Source: an uncultured bacterium (GTDB lineage Bacteria; Bacillota; Clostridia; Lachnospirales; Lachnospiraceae). Taken from it: DNA of 49,780 bases. The DNA lies in NCBI GenBank assembly GCA_947651225.1, contig CANSYK010000021.1, positions 1 through 49,780 on the forward strand, written 5' to 3'. Every line of letters begins with the position of its first letter. Position 1 is the stretch's first letter. Below are positions 25,565 to 34,766 of this stretch, one piece after another. The notes below the pieces were generated by a model that was not told where the DNA came from, made no database searches, and was given only the letters and a program-made list of their open reading frames with translations. The position numbers and the translations under genes were made by a program.

Positions 25565-27730
25565 ATGAAAGTATTTATTGTAGGAAAATACAATACATTT
25601 ACGAATGCGTTAATCAAAAAGCTTCATAAGGAAAATGACGTTGTCTATGTACTGACCGGAGATAAATATTACGGCAAAAAACCGCATAATGTCTTTGAAC
25701 AGTACACGTTTTCCTATTCCAGTGACAGTATCACGGAAGTTCTGGACAGTGTTCAGCCGGATGTTATATTATTCACCGGAGCATATGATTCCAATTTTCA
25801 GTGGTTTAATATCCGAAATGAGTCTATGCATTATCTTTCCGGTTTAATCAATATTATTCTCTCCGCCGAAAACCATAATGTCAAAAATTTTATTTATCTG
25901 TCTTCCCATCAGGTGTACAACAACCATTCCGAGTCCCTGATTTCAACAGATGCAAAGACAACAGCAAATGACTATATCGGCATTGCAATCGCACAGGGAG
26001 AAGATTTATGCCGGCACTTTACCGAGACAACCGATTTGGATATCCATGTCCTACGTGTTGACAATTTATATAAAACACCAGAAAACCTGGAAGATGCTAC
26101 GGATGTCTGTTCCCGGCTCTGTCTGGAAGCAGCAAAAAAGGGAACGGTTACCATTAATGAAAATCTTACTTTTTCCATGATTAACCTTTCTGATGCTGTT
26201 TTTGGCATTTACGACTTTATCCATGGAAAAGATTTTGAGCATTTTATCTACCACCTTTCTACCAGTGAAGCAATCACCGAACTGGAAATCGCTGAAATCA
26301 TTCGTTCAGTAGACAGTTCTGTCATCATAAAAGACGACACAGTTGGCGGTAAGCAAAAGATTATTCTGGATAAAACAAATTTCCTGAATGAATTTCACTT
26401 AAAAATATTCCACAGCTATGAAAAAACCATTCCGGAAATATATAAATATATCAAACGAAACAAAAAGAAATTCCAGACAACGGCAGAAAGGAAAAAAGTC
26501 AGTGACAATAAATTAATCAATCGTTTAAGAGCGCTGTTTCAGGCAATGCTTCCATTTATTGAGAACTGTATTCTGTTCATCCCGGTTTTTATGATTAACA
26601 ACCGTACCGTTGGAAGCCAATATTTTGAAAAACTGGACTTTTTCCTGTTGTATGTTTTACTTTTTGCTGGTGTCTATGGAACAAAGCAGGCTATTTTTTC
26701 TGCTACGTTAAGTGTAATCGGCTATTTTTTCCGACAGCTCTATAACCGTACCGGAATGGAGGTTTTAATTGACTACAACACTTACCTCTGGATTGCACAG
26801 CTCTTTATTGTCGCAATGTCCGTCGGAAGGCTTCGCGACAGTACAAAGACCATCAGTTATGATAAAGATGAAGAAATCAATTTCCTGAGCAGTCAGTTGG
26901 AGGATTTGGTCGATATCAATGAAAGCAATAACCGCATTAAAAATATTTATCAGAACCGCATCCTGGATTATGATGACAGCCTTGTTAAAATTTACGGTAT
27001 CACCTCTGAACTGGATTCTTTGGAAGCCGGAGCCGTACTCTTCTATGCTGCTGATATTATTGGGCGTATTCTGGGAACAGAAGATGTTGCAATCTATCAA
27101 ATTGCAAATGGAGATTACTGCCGTCTGTTCTCCGCCACTTCCAAACAGGCAAAAAGTCTTGGGAAATCCGTAAAATATTCTGCCATGACAGAAATGATGG
27201 AGGCCATTAATAATAAACAGGTATATATTAACAAAACAATGCATGAGGATTACCCAATGATGGCAAGCGCCATTTACCGCAGCAATGAACCAATTGAGTT
27301 AATTATGCTCTGGGGGCTTCCGTTTGAAAATATGACTGTATATCACTGTAATCTCTTAACTGTATTAGGTTACATGATTTACAACTCCGTAGAACGTGCC
27401 GACCGCTATCTGGATGCTTTATCAAACAGACGCTTTATTGCCGGCACAAGACTTTTGACAAAAGATGCCTTTGAGGAATTACATAATACCTATCAGGATG
27501 CAATGGAAAAAGGATTCACGGAATTTATCATCCTTTCGGCTTCCAGCCGATATGCCATGACTTATGAACAGTGGAGCCAGAAACTTTCTTCCAAACTGCG
27601 TTTTTCCGATTATCTTGGGATTGATAACCAAAACAGAATCTGTATTCTGCTTACCAACTCCAATATCAAGGACGCACAGTTTATTGTACAGCGTTTCGCC
27701 GAAATGGATATCATTTGCACACCAGTCTGA
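25565..27730 (+). CDS. PelD-like c-di-GMP receptor fused to degenerate SDR epimerase
   Basis: The 721 residues hold three parts. Residues 1-300 are an extended-SDR nucleotide-sugar epimerase fold, but the glycine-rich NAD loop is replaced (VGKYNTFT) and the YxxxK lysine is missing (YIGIA at 137-141), so catalysis is doubtful. Residues 325-425 carry about four membrane segments, followed by a coiled coil. Residues 485-610 look like a GAF domain, and 615-721 a degenerate GGDEF: the DALSNRRF start remains and the I-site RFSD (679-682) is kept, but GGDEF is replaced by GIDNQ. This is the PelD plan: a c-di-GMP sensor in the membrane that activates polymerisation. ATG at 25565 after GGAGTGG; first gene of the operon. 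Confidence 0.85.
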   Translation: MKVFIVGKYNTFTNALIKKLHKENDVVYVLTGDKYYGKKPHNVFEQYTFSYSSDSITEVLDSVQPDVILFTGAYDSNFQWFNIRNESMHYLSGLINIILSAENHNVKNFIYLSSHQVYNNHSESLISTDAKTTANDYIGIAIAQGEDLCRHFTETTDLDIHVLRVDNLYKTPENLEDATDVCSRLCLEAAKKGTVTINENLTFSMINLSDAVFGIYDFIHGKDFEHFIYHLSTSEAITELEIAEIIRSVDSSVIIKDDTVGGKQKIILDKTNFLNEFHLKIFHSYEKTIPEIYKYIKRNKKKFQTTAERKKVSDNKLINRLRALFQAMLPFIENCILFIPVFMINNRTVGSQYFEKLDFFLLYVLLFAGVYGTKQAIFSATLSVIGYFFRQLYNRTGMEVLIDYNTYLWIAQLFIVAMSVGRLRDSTKTISYDKDEEINFLSSQLEDLVDINESNNRIKNIYQNRILDYDDSLVKIYGITSELDSLEAGAVLFYAADIIGRILGTEDVAIYQIANGDYCRLFSATSKQAKSLGKSVKYSAMTEMMEAINNKQVYINKTMHEDYPMMASAIYRSNEPIELIMLWGLPFENMTVYHCNLLTVLGYMIYNSVERADRYLDALSNRRFIAGTRLLTKDAFEELHNTYQDAMEKGFTEFIILSASSRYAMTYEQWSQKLSSKLRFSDYLGIDNQNRICILLTNSNIKDAQFIVQRFAEMDIICTPV

Positions 27731-27755
27731 AAAGCAGAAAAAGGAGGGGACTGCC

Positions 27756-28679
27756 ATGACAGTACAGCATAAGATACTTCTTATTCTTCTGATTTTTTTG
27801 GTAAATACTCTGATTGCCGTTGGCTATTTTGTGATTGGATTCATCCGAACCAGAGGCAATAAGGAAAAGAAATGGACAAAATATGTCATTCTTTCCATAT
27901 TTATGTTTCTCTGTCCGGTTACAGGACTGCTCTTTTTAGGACTTGGAACCATTTTATATAAGATATTTTTTGACAGCAGCATTGATTTGGCGGCAATCAC
28001 CTTTTCCAAAGAACGTGTTGATATATTAGAACGCCCTGATATGGAAACAGAAATGAATCTGGTTCCAATGGAAGAAGCTATTATTATTGATGACAAAGAA
28101 AATTTACGGCAGCTTCTTTTAACCGTCCTGCGTGGTGACATTTCCAAATCCATCAACACAGTTACGAAAGCCTTAAACAGCTCTGACTCAGAAGCATCGC
28201 ACTATGCGGCATCTGCGATCATGGATATCATGAATGAATTTCAGACCACCCTGCAGAAATTCCATGCACAGTTAGAAACTGACCCAAACGATAAAGAAGT
28301 CAATCAGCTTTTTATTGAATATCTCATTAAAATGCTTAACACAAACTTCTTATCTGATATGGAATTAAAAACCTACGTTTATTCACTGGTACAGGTCTGC
28401 CAGAATGTATATGAGCACGATAAAAGCAACTTAAAAACATTTTATTACAGCGATGTCATCAATTTACTGGTAAAAATCAGCGATATCCAGGCAGCAAAAC
28501 TTTGGGTTTCCCGCTTACAGGAAGAACATCCTGACGACATCGAAGCATATCGCTGCATTCTCCGCTTTTATTACCTTACCCATGATAAGGAACAATTTTT
28601 CCATTACATGGACCGCCTGAAAAGATCTGATATTGCAATTGACAAAGACCTGCTGGAATTAATTCGTATCTATAGCTAA
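27756..28679 (+). CDS. PelE-like membrane-anchored TPR-type protein
   Basis: The 307-residue protein has two N-terminal membrane segments (about 5-27 and 45-68) and a helical cytoplasmic part rich in paired helices typical of TPR folds (DSEASHYAASAIMDIMNEF; AKLWVSRLQEEHPDDIEAYRCIL). In Pel systems PelE has membrane segments plus TPRs and bridges PelD to PelF/PelG. The ATG at 27756 follows GGAGGGG, 25 bp after the PelD-like gene. Sequence similarity to PelE is weak; the assignment rests mainly on layout and position. Confidence 0.75.
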   Translation: MTVQHKILLILLIFLVNTLIAVGYFVIGFIRTRGNKEKKWTKYVILSIFMFLCPVTGLLFLGLGTILYKIFFDSSIDLAAITFSKERVDILERPDMETEMNLVPMEEAIIIDDKENLRQLLLTVLRGDISKSINTVTKALNSSDSEASHYAASAIMDIMNEFQTTLQKFHAQLETDPNDKEVNQLFIEYLIKMLNTNFLSDMELKTYVYSLVQVCQNVYEHDKSNLKTFYYSDVINLLVKISDIQAAKLWVSRLQEEHPDDIEAYRCILRFYYLTHDKEQFFHYMDRLKRSDIAIDKDLLELIRIYS

Positions 28680-28699
28680 AAACTGTTCAAAAATAACTT

Positions 28700-28736
28700 T
28701 TATAGTAAACGCATAAAATACATGCGTTTACTATAA
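28700..28736. repeat. Perfect palindromic repeat, copy 2 (inverse of 65-103)
   Basis: A 15-bp stem TTATAGTAAACGCAT pairs with 28722-28736 around the loop AAAATAC, the reverse complement of the loop at 81-87. It lies 20 bp after the PelE-like stop and is followed by a T-rich stretch, so it could act as a terminator inside the operon. Confidence 0.8.
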
Positions 28737-28743
28737 TATTTCT

Positions 28744-28909
28744 CTAGTGCGTGTTTGAAAATTGCTTTTTGCAAGATGTGCTTCTCACTTTGTGGGAGAT
28801 TTGGCTCAAATTTAGGAGGTGTAGCGGGCTGCATCGACTAAATTTGAGCCAAATATAGCGCAAAGCATAGAGTGCAGATTGTGAGAATGAATTTCCAAAC
28901 ACGCTCTAG
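28744..28909. mobile_element. Complete 166-bp MITE-like palindromic element inside the Pel-like operon
   Basis: The ends are CTAGTGCGTGTTTG and, inverted, CTAGAGCGTGTTTGG. A second inverted pair inside (TTTGGCTCAAATTTAG and CTAAATTTGAGCCAAA) makes one long hairpin. It has no coding capacity. The left 80 bp recur at 40133-40214 and the right end at 42548-42567. A degenerate relative lies at 14817-14990. Size, inverted ends and dispersal fit a non-autonomous mobile element. Confidence 0.7.
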
Positions 28910-28979
28910 CACAAAAAAAGACCAGGTTAAGAAAAGAATTGATATTAAACAAAAAATGCAAAAGAAAGGAGCAAAAATC

Positions 28980-31436
28980 ATGTCTATGGAAGTCAGAACA
29001 ATAATAGAGTTTATACAGGCGCTGACAGCTTATACTGTCTGTGTTTGTCTTGTACCCTATATTGTCTTTCATGACTTTTTACATGAAAAATGCCTTTCTG
29101 AAAAGTTTATTACGGCTATTTTGATTGGGAATTTTTATATTATCAATGTTGTCTTTGTAATCTTTCTGCTTAAGATTCCTGGCAGAATCAGCCTGTACGT
29201 TTTCACCATTGTCCCGGCCGTTATTGCCTGGATACGGATTAACCGTCCAGATATTGGGGGATTTTTCTCCCTGCTGCATAACCCTCTATCCCGGCTTTTT
29301 TTAGGAGAAGCTCATTTCAGGACAATTTTAGATGCTTTATTTTCACGTCCAATAGAGATATTTCGCAACAGCCTTCGTAATGTGTTCTCCCATATACGGA
29401 AACACATTTTTGAATGGACTTTATTATTGGGACTGATTGCCTTTAATATCTACTATTATGGCTATCAGACTACTACAAGCTATATTTTTGGCGCTAGTGA
29501 CCTTACAGTACATCAGTTCTGGATTAACGAAATGGACAATGGTATCATTTTCCAAAATGGTATCTATCCTTTTGGGTTCCACAATGTTATCTGGTTCCTG
29601 CACAATTTTTTCGGCATGCGTACCCTTTCGATTCTGCGCGTATTTGGTGTTGTAGAAACACTGTTTATCTATATGATGATTTATGTATTTCTGCGCAAAA
29701 TCTGCCGTTCCCGGTATCTGCCGATTCTGGGTGTCTTTTTATTCACCCTGCCGGACCTTTTCGACTTTCAGGCAACAATGCGCTATCAGTGGTCACTCCC
29801 ACAGGAATTCGGAATGATTTTCCTCTATCCCTGCGCCTATTATCTCATCCAGTTTTTTGAACGTAAAAAAGATGAAATTCAGACCCGGCAAAAACTGGCA
29901 CAGGAAAACAGGCTTTATGCCTGGCTGTTTCAGTACCATATTATGCCAAGCACCAAAAGCCTTGCCTTTTTTGCCATAAGCTTTTCGCTTACACTGGCAG
30001 CCCACTTTTATATTACAATCATTGCGGTTGTACTATGTGTTACTATTGCTATTGCTTATTTCCCCATTGTTTTCCACCCAAAATATTTTTGGTCCATTGT
30101 ACTTGCGGGTATTATTAGCCTAAGCTGTGCAGTTGCTCCATTGGGGATTGCCTATATGCAGGGAACCAGGCTTGAAGGTTCCCTAAAGTGGGCACTCAGT
30201 GTTATCTTTCCAAAAGAGGAACAGGATCCTGCCAATACAATAGAAGAAAACCCTGGTACATTTGATAACCTTGAAAATTCAAATTATACAGAAGAAACTG
30301 ACGGAGAAGGAAATTCTATCAATATCGAGGACGAAAATACAAGCGGCATCTCTAACAGCAAAGGAAGTACCGTTGACAGCCAAAATAATGTTACTAAAAA
30401 AGACTCTGTTGAAAACAAAACTTCCATGCTGGATACCTTAAAAGCATTGCCTGCGAAAATCCCTTCCTTGGCAAAAAGGGCGAAAGAAAAACTTATTATA
30501 TTTAACAGGCTTGCAAGCGCTTATCTTAATGGCGCTTATAATTATAACATACTGTGCTTTTATATCTTAGGCGCAACCGAGATTCTTGCCGTTTTTTGCT
30601 TGCTGATGATGGTGATTCGACGAAATTTTTATTATCGCAATCTATTTGCCATCAGCATATATTCCATGTTCTTAATGATTATGTACAGTGCACAGGCATT
30701 AGGACTTCCGGTCATTATGGATCTTGCCCGTTCCAGAATCTTCCTTGCCTATGCCACCCCACTGCTTATTGCCTGTCTTGCTGATGCTGTTTATGTTTTT
30801 TTATGTTGGCCATTCAAATACCATAAAATTACAGAAATTGTCCCGATAGGACTGATACTGCTACTTACATGCCTGACACTGATAAATGATTTTATAAAAC
30901 CACTCAATATTGTTTATTCTCTTCAGCTTCCTGGAGAAATGAAATGCAATTATGAGATTATGGATACCTGTCCAGAAAAAAGATGGACTGTTGTAACAAC
31001 AACAAATAGTATGCAGACACTTCGAGAAAAAGGCTGGCATATGGAAGTCTGTACTTTTTTAGGGAAAATGGAGAACTACACAAAATATACTAATGTAACC
31101 ATTCCGACAAAATATGTTTTCTTTTATATAGAAAAAACACCTCTTGACTTTGGTTATGATGCATACAATTTAGTTACTGAAGAAATGGCAAACAGTGGTC
31201 TTGTTTCAGAAAGCGCAGCTGCCCAACAGGCTGAATTTGGCGGGTCCTCTGTTTATTATACAGAAAACCGTTACATATTGGAAAGCAAACTATATTACTG
31301 GGCAAAAGCATTTCAGGAAAAGTTCCCAAAGGAATTCCAGGTTTATTATGAGGACGAATCCTTTATCTGCTACCGAATTATTCAAAATGAATACAATTTA
31401 TACAATTTTGCTATTGATTATGGCTTTAATGGATAG
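28980..31436 (+). CDS. Large GT-C-like polytopic membrane protein
   Basis: About 818 residues with roughly 12-14 membrane segments. The first large outward loop has ASDLTVHQFW (172-181) followed by GIYPFGFHNVIWFL, resembling the Asp-containing first loop of GT-C membrane glycosyltransferases. A charged, Asn/Glu/Ser-rich loop (about 412-490) interrupts the segments, and the last 130 residues form a soluble outer domain. The ATG at 28980 follows AAAGGAG; an open frame reaches further upstream into the MITE but carries no family sequence. It has no counterpart in the Gram-negative pel operon and could be a transferase or polymerase subunit. The family is not recognised with certainty. Confidence 0.65.
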   Translation: MSMEVRTIIEFIQALTAYTVCVCLVPYIVFHDFLHEKCLSEKFITAILIGNFYIINVVFVIFLLKIPGRISLYVFTIVPAVIAWIRINRPDIGGFFSLLHNPLSRLFLGEAHFRTILDALFSRPIEIFRNSLRNVFSHIRKHIFEWTLLLGLIAFNIYYYGYQTTTSYIFGASDLTVHQFWINEMDNGIIFQNGIYPFGFHNVIWFLHNFFGMRTLSILRVFGVVETLFIYMMIYVFLRKICRSRYLPILGVFLFTLPDLFDFQATMRYQWSLPQEFGMIFLYPCAYYLIQFFERKKDEIQTRQKLAQENRLYAWLFQYHIMPSTKSLAFFAISFSLTLAAHFYITIIAVVLCVTIAIAYFPIVFHPKYFWSIVLAGIISLSCAVAPLGIAYMQGTRLEGSLKWALSVIFPKEEQDPANTIEENPGTFDNLENSNYTEETDGEGNSINIEDENTSGISNSKGSTVDSQNNVTKKDSVENKTSMLDTLKALPAKIPSLAKRAKEKLIIFNRLASAYLNGAYNYNILCFYILGATEILAVFCLLMMVIRRNFYYRNLFAISIYSMFLMIMYSAQALGLPVIMDLARSRIFLAYATPLLIACLADAVYVFLCWPFKYHKITEIVPIGLILLLTCLTLINDFIKPLNIVYSLQLPGEMKCNYEIMDTCPEKRWTVVTTTNSMQTLREKGWHMEVCTFLGKMENYTKYTNVTIPTKYVFFYIEKTPLDFGYDAYNLVTEEMANSGLVSESAAAQQAEFGGSSVYYTENRYILESKLYYWAKAFQEKFPKEFQVYYEDESFICYRIIQNEYNLYNFAIDYGFNG

Positions 31437-31447
31437 GAGGGGTTTTT

Positions 31448-33250
31448 GTGAAAATTTCAAAATCAGCTTTTGTTACAATGTCTGTTACAATGATCGCAAT
31501 ACTGGTACTATTCCAGTTTTCCAACATATCGGCTATTTATGCGTCACAGGCTATGAAAAATGCAAATGCAGAACAAGATATTACTATTACATCCAATAAA
31601 ACAATACAAGCTTCCAAGCTGCATTCACCTTCTACCTATGAAACGGCATTAATAGGTGGAAAAAACAACTGGGAAACAATGATTGCGGAAGAATGGTGTA
31701 TTTATACCAAGCAACGTTACTATCGCTTTCCTTCTCTTCGCGACTTATATGAGAACATCTCACAAAACTGCAAACTTTTAATTGTCAATGCTTATGTAAT
31801 TGACTCAACTGAGGATATTAATATTCTGATAAGCCTTGCAAAAAGAGGAGTCAGCATTATTCTGACCAGCCTGCCGGATATATCACTGTTCCGCTCCTAC
31901 CCAAAACTTATGGAGCTTACCGGGGTACGCAAAATTGAGGCAGATTCTTACTACACAAATGGCATGACAGTTTTTGAAGGATTCTTGTTGGGAGGTAAAG
32001 CAACATATAATGACATGAAAAAAAGCATTCCTTACTTTAGCCTGGAGTCTGGTACAAAGACTTACATTTCTGCCGCAATAAAAAACCAGGAACAAAAAAA
32101 TATTAAAAATGAGGAATTACCGCCTATCCTTTGGAGAAATTACTATGGAAATGCTTTTATCTTCTGTGTAAATTATGACTTTTTCCAAGACCATACCGGA
32201 CTTGGAATGCTCACCGCTATGATATCCGAAACAACCGGCTATAACCTTTACCCTATTGTTGATTCACAAATTGTAATCTGCCAGAACTTTCCTTACCTTT
32301 CCAATGAAAATTCCTCCAGAATTTCACGGCAGTATTTCTACACCAGTAAGGCATTTTGTGAAAATGTACTCTGGCCAGATATTGTATCAATCTTAAGCGC
32401 AACAGGGGATAAATTCAGCGGTATGATTGCGCCAAAGCTTGAATACAGCGATTCCGAAGATGTCAGTCTGGACTCGCTCAAGTTTTATTTTAAGCAGACG
32501 GAAAGAATCTCTGGGGAACTTGGCATTTCCGGGGATCAAATGGAAAGCATTTCCTTCCATGATGAAAAAATTTTATATGACACAGAAAAGTTCAAACAAC
32601 TTGCCCCTGATTATGACTTTACTGTATTTTCACCAGGTAACATGCCGGAATCGGAATACGACTACTATCTGAATTATTTTGGGAATGAATCTGTTTTATC
32701 AAATATACGCACTCTTGTTCTTCCAAAAGAGCAGGAACATAAAGCGATTCTTTCCTTCTATAATACAAAAATAATGTCTCTTGCCTGCACCAATAATGGA
32801 TTTTCCCATGCGGACAAAGAAGATCTATATTTGCGCAGTATAGAAACAGCTCTTGGCTATTCCGCTGTTTCTCTTGACTTTTCCCGTGTTATCTATCCAA
32901 ATGGCAAAGCAGACGACTGGACAACTTTATCCAGAGATATGGCACGTTTTTTAGATACCTACTGGAAAAACTTCCGAAAGGCTTTTAAGCAAGTTAATAT
33001 TTCCGAAGCCGATCAGAGAGCACGAAAGTTTTTCGCCCTGTATTATAACTATTATCGGCGCAACGATACGATCAGCCTGTCTATTACCAATTTTGAGGAC
33101 GAAGCTTCCTTTCTGTTGGATCTGGCTGACGAAAAAGTGGTTTCTGTTTCTGGCGGAACTTTCACAAAAGCAGAAAAAGATAAATATGTGATTCACGCTG
33201 ATTCAAAAACGGTATTAATTGAAGTAGCAGAAGACCTTAGTGAAAATTAA
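31448..33250 (+). CDS. DUF2194-like secreted/anchored polysaccharide-modifying protein
   Basis: Of 600 residues, the first 30 form an N-terminal signal or membrane anchor (VTMIAILVLFQF). The following domain resembles a glutamine-amidotransferase-like/beta-galactosidase trimerisation fold (LLIVNAYVID...RGVSIILTSLPD), and the C-terminal half a polysaccharide-deacetylase-like domain (ILSATGDKFSG...EISLDFSRVIYP-type motifs). DUF2194 proteins occupy the place of PelA in several Gram-positive clusters; I recall this rather than check it. GTG start at 31448 after GGAGGGG, 11 bp after the GT-C-like gene. Classical His-x-x-x-His metal motifs are not evident. Confidence 0.6.
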   Translation: MKISKSAFVTMSVTMIAILVLFQFSNISAIYASQAMKNANAEQDITITSNKTIQASKLHSPSTYETALIGGKNNWETMIAEEWCIYTKQRYYRFPSLRDLYENISQNCKLLIVNAYVIDSTEDINILISLAKRGVSIILTSLPDISLFRSYPKLMELTGVRKIEADSYYTNGMTVFEGFLLGGKATYNDMKKSIPYFSLESGTKTYISAAIKNQEQKNIKNEELPPILWRNYYGNAFIFCVNYDFFQDHTGLGMLTAMISETTGYNLYPIVDSQIVICQNFPYLSNENSSRISRQYFYTSKAFCENVLWPDIVSILSATGDKFSGMIAPKLEYSDSEDVSLDSLKFYFKQTERISGELGISGDQMESISFHDEKILYDTEKFKQLAPDYDFTVFSPGNMPESEYDYYLNYFGNESVLSNIRTLVLPKEQEHKAILSFYNTKIMSLACTNNGFSHADKEDLYLRSIETALGYSAVSLDFSRVIYPNGKADDWTTLSRDMARFLDTYWKNFRKAFKQVNISEADQRARKFFALYYNYYRRNDTISLSITNFEDEASFLLDLADEKVVSVSGGTFTKAEKDKYVIHADSKTVLIEVAEDLSEN

Positions 33251-33293
33251 CGATATCTCCGGACTGATACAACACCGGAAAAAAGGAGAGACT

Positions 33294-34760
33294 ATGAAAG
33301 TGTGTATTATTGTCGAGGGCTGCTATCCCTATGTAGTAGGCGGTGTATCCAGTTGGGTACACAGTCTGATTAAGCAATTTCCCAATGTGGAATTTATGAT
33401 ACAGACAATCGCTGCTGACCGGAGCATCCGTGGCAAATTTGTTTATGAAATGCCGGATAATGTTTCTGAAATCCGTGAAGCCTATGTCCAGGATGTAGAC
33501 TGGGTTGGAAAAAAGAAACGCCGCAAAAAACTTCATCTGGGCAAAAAGGAATTTGAAGCTTTACAGAGCCTTATATTAAATGAAGATATTGACTGGAAAG
33601 GCGTCTTTGATTTTTTTAACAAGGAACAGTTTTCCCTCAATGACCTTTTAATGGGAAAAGATTTCTTTTTGATGGGAAAAGCACTATATGAAAAACGTTA
33701 TGAAAATATTACCTTTTCCGATTTTCTCTGGTCGCTGCGCTCCATGTACCTGCCACTGTTTCTCTGCCTGAAAAATCCGCTTCCAAAGGCAGATTTATAT
33801 CACTGTGTTGCAACCGGCTACGCCGGAATGATGGGCAGTATGGCAAAAATTTTATATGAAAGCCCTCTTTTAATTTCGGAGCATGGAATTTATTCCCGTG
33901 AGCGTGAAGAAGATATTATTAAAGCAACCTGGGTAGAAGGCGTTTACAAAAACGTCTGGATTGAACATTTTAAAAAGATGTCCACCTGTACATACAATAC
34001 GGCCGATTGTGTAACTTCGCTTTTTGAATATGCACACCAGCTTCAGGTAGAACTTGGCTGTCCAGAAGAAAAAGCAATCATTACGCCAAATGGTATCGAT
34101 CCAAAACGCTTTGAAAACATTCCTGGCAAAAAGGAAGAAGACAACGGCTATTTTAATATTGGGGCAGTTTTGCGTATTGCTCCGATTAAAGATGTTAAAA
34201 CCTTAATCAACGCATTTTATTATGCCAAACAGAGAGAACCTTCCTTAAAACTCTGGATTATGGGTCCCTGGGAAGAAGAAGATACCTACGCAAAAGAAGT
34301 CTTTGCCCTGGTCGATTCCCTAAAACCACAGGATTTGGTTTTTACCGGAAGAATTGATGTATCCCAGTATCTTGGACGAATGGATGCGACCATCCTTTCC
34401 AGTATCAGTGAAGGGCAGCCGCTTACAATTCTGGAAGGTTTCGCTGCAAAATGCCCTGCCATTGCAACCAATGTTGGAAACTGCGAGGGATTAATTTATG
34501 GGGAAGGTGATGACACACTCGGTCATGCAGGTATTGTAACTGACACCATGTCTGTTGCCGGGCTTGCAGATGCCATGGTACAGATGGCTCGCAATCCTGA
34601 ACGTTCCAGGCAGATGGGCATCATTGGATATAACCGCCTTATGAGCAAATACCAGCTTTCCCAAATGAAGGAGACCTATTATAACCTTTATCGGAAAATG
34701 GCCCAAATCAGCGGATGTGAATGGGATGAAACGCCTTTTAAACGGGCAGACAGGAGGTAA
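33294..34760 (+). CDS. pelF: Pel polysaccharide glycosyltransferase PelF (GT4)
   Basis: The 488-residue cytosolic enzyme starts VCIIVEGCYPYVVGGVSSW, the PelF-type GT4 donor/acceptor loop. The middle has SEHGIYSREREEDI, highly characteristic of PelF. The C-terminal Rossmann half has the UDP-sugar site around SEGQPLTILEGFA and EGLIYGEG. PelF uses UDP-GalNAc/GlcNAc to make Pel in Gram-negatives. The ATG at 33294 follows AAGGAGAG. It is followed six bases later by pelG, as in known pel operons. Confidence 0.93.
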   Translation: MKVCIIVEGCYPYVVGGVSSWVHSLIKQFPNVEFMIQTIAADRSIRGKFVYEMPDNVSEIREAYVQDVDWVGKKKRRKKLHLGKKEFEALQSLILNEDIDWKGVFDFFNKEQFSLNDLLMGKDFFLMGKALYEKRYENITFSDFLWSLRSMYLPLFLCLKNPLPKADLYHCVATGYAGMMGSMAKILYESPLLISEHGIYSREREEDIIKATWVEGVYKNVWIEHFKKMSTCTYNTADCVTSLFEYAHQLQVELGCPEEKAIITPNGIDPKRFENIPGKKEEDNGYFNIGAVLRIAPIKDVKTLINAFYYAKQREPSLKLWIMGPWEEEDTYAKEVFALVDSLKPQDLVFTGRIDVSQYLGRMDATILSSISEGQPLTILEGFAAKCPAIATNVGNCEGLIYGEGDDTLGHAGIVTDTMSVAGLADAMVQMARNPERSRQMGIIGYNRLMSKYQLSQMKETYYNLYRKMAQISGCEWDETPFKRADRR

Positions 34761-34766
34761 CAGATT

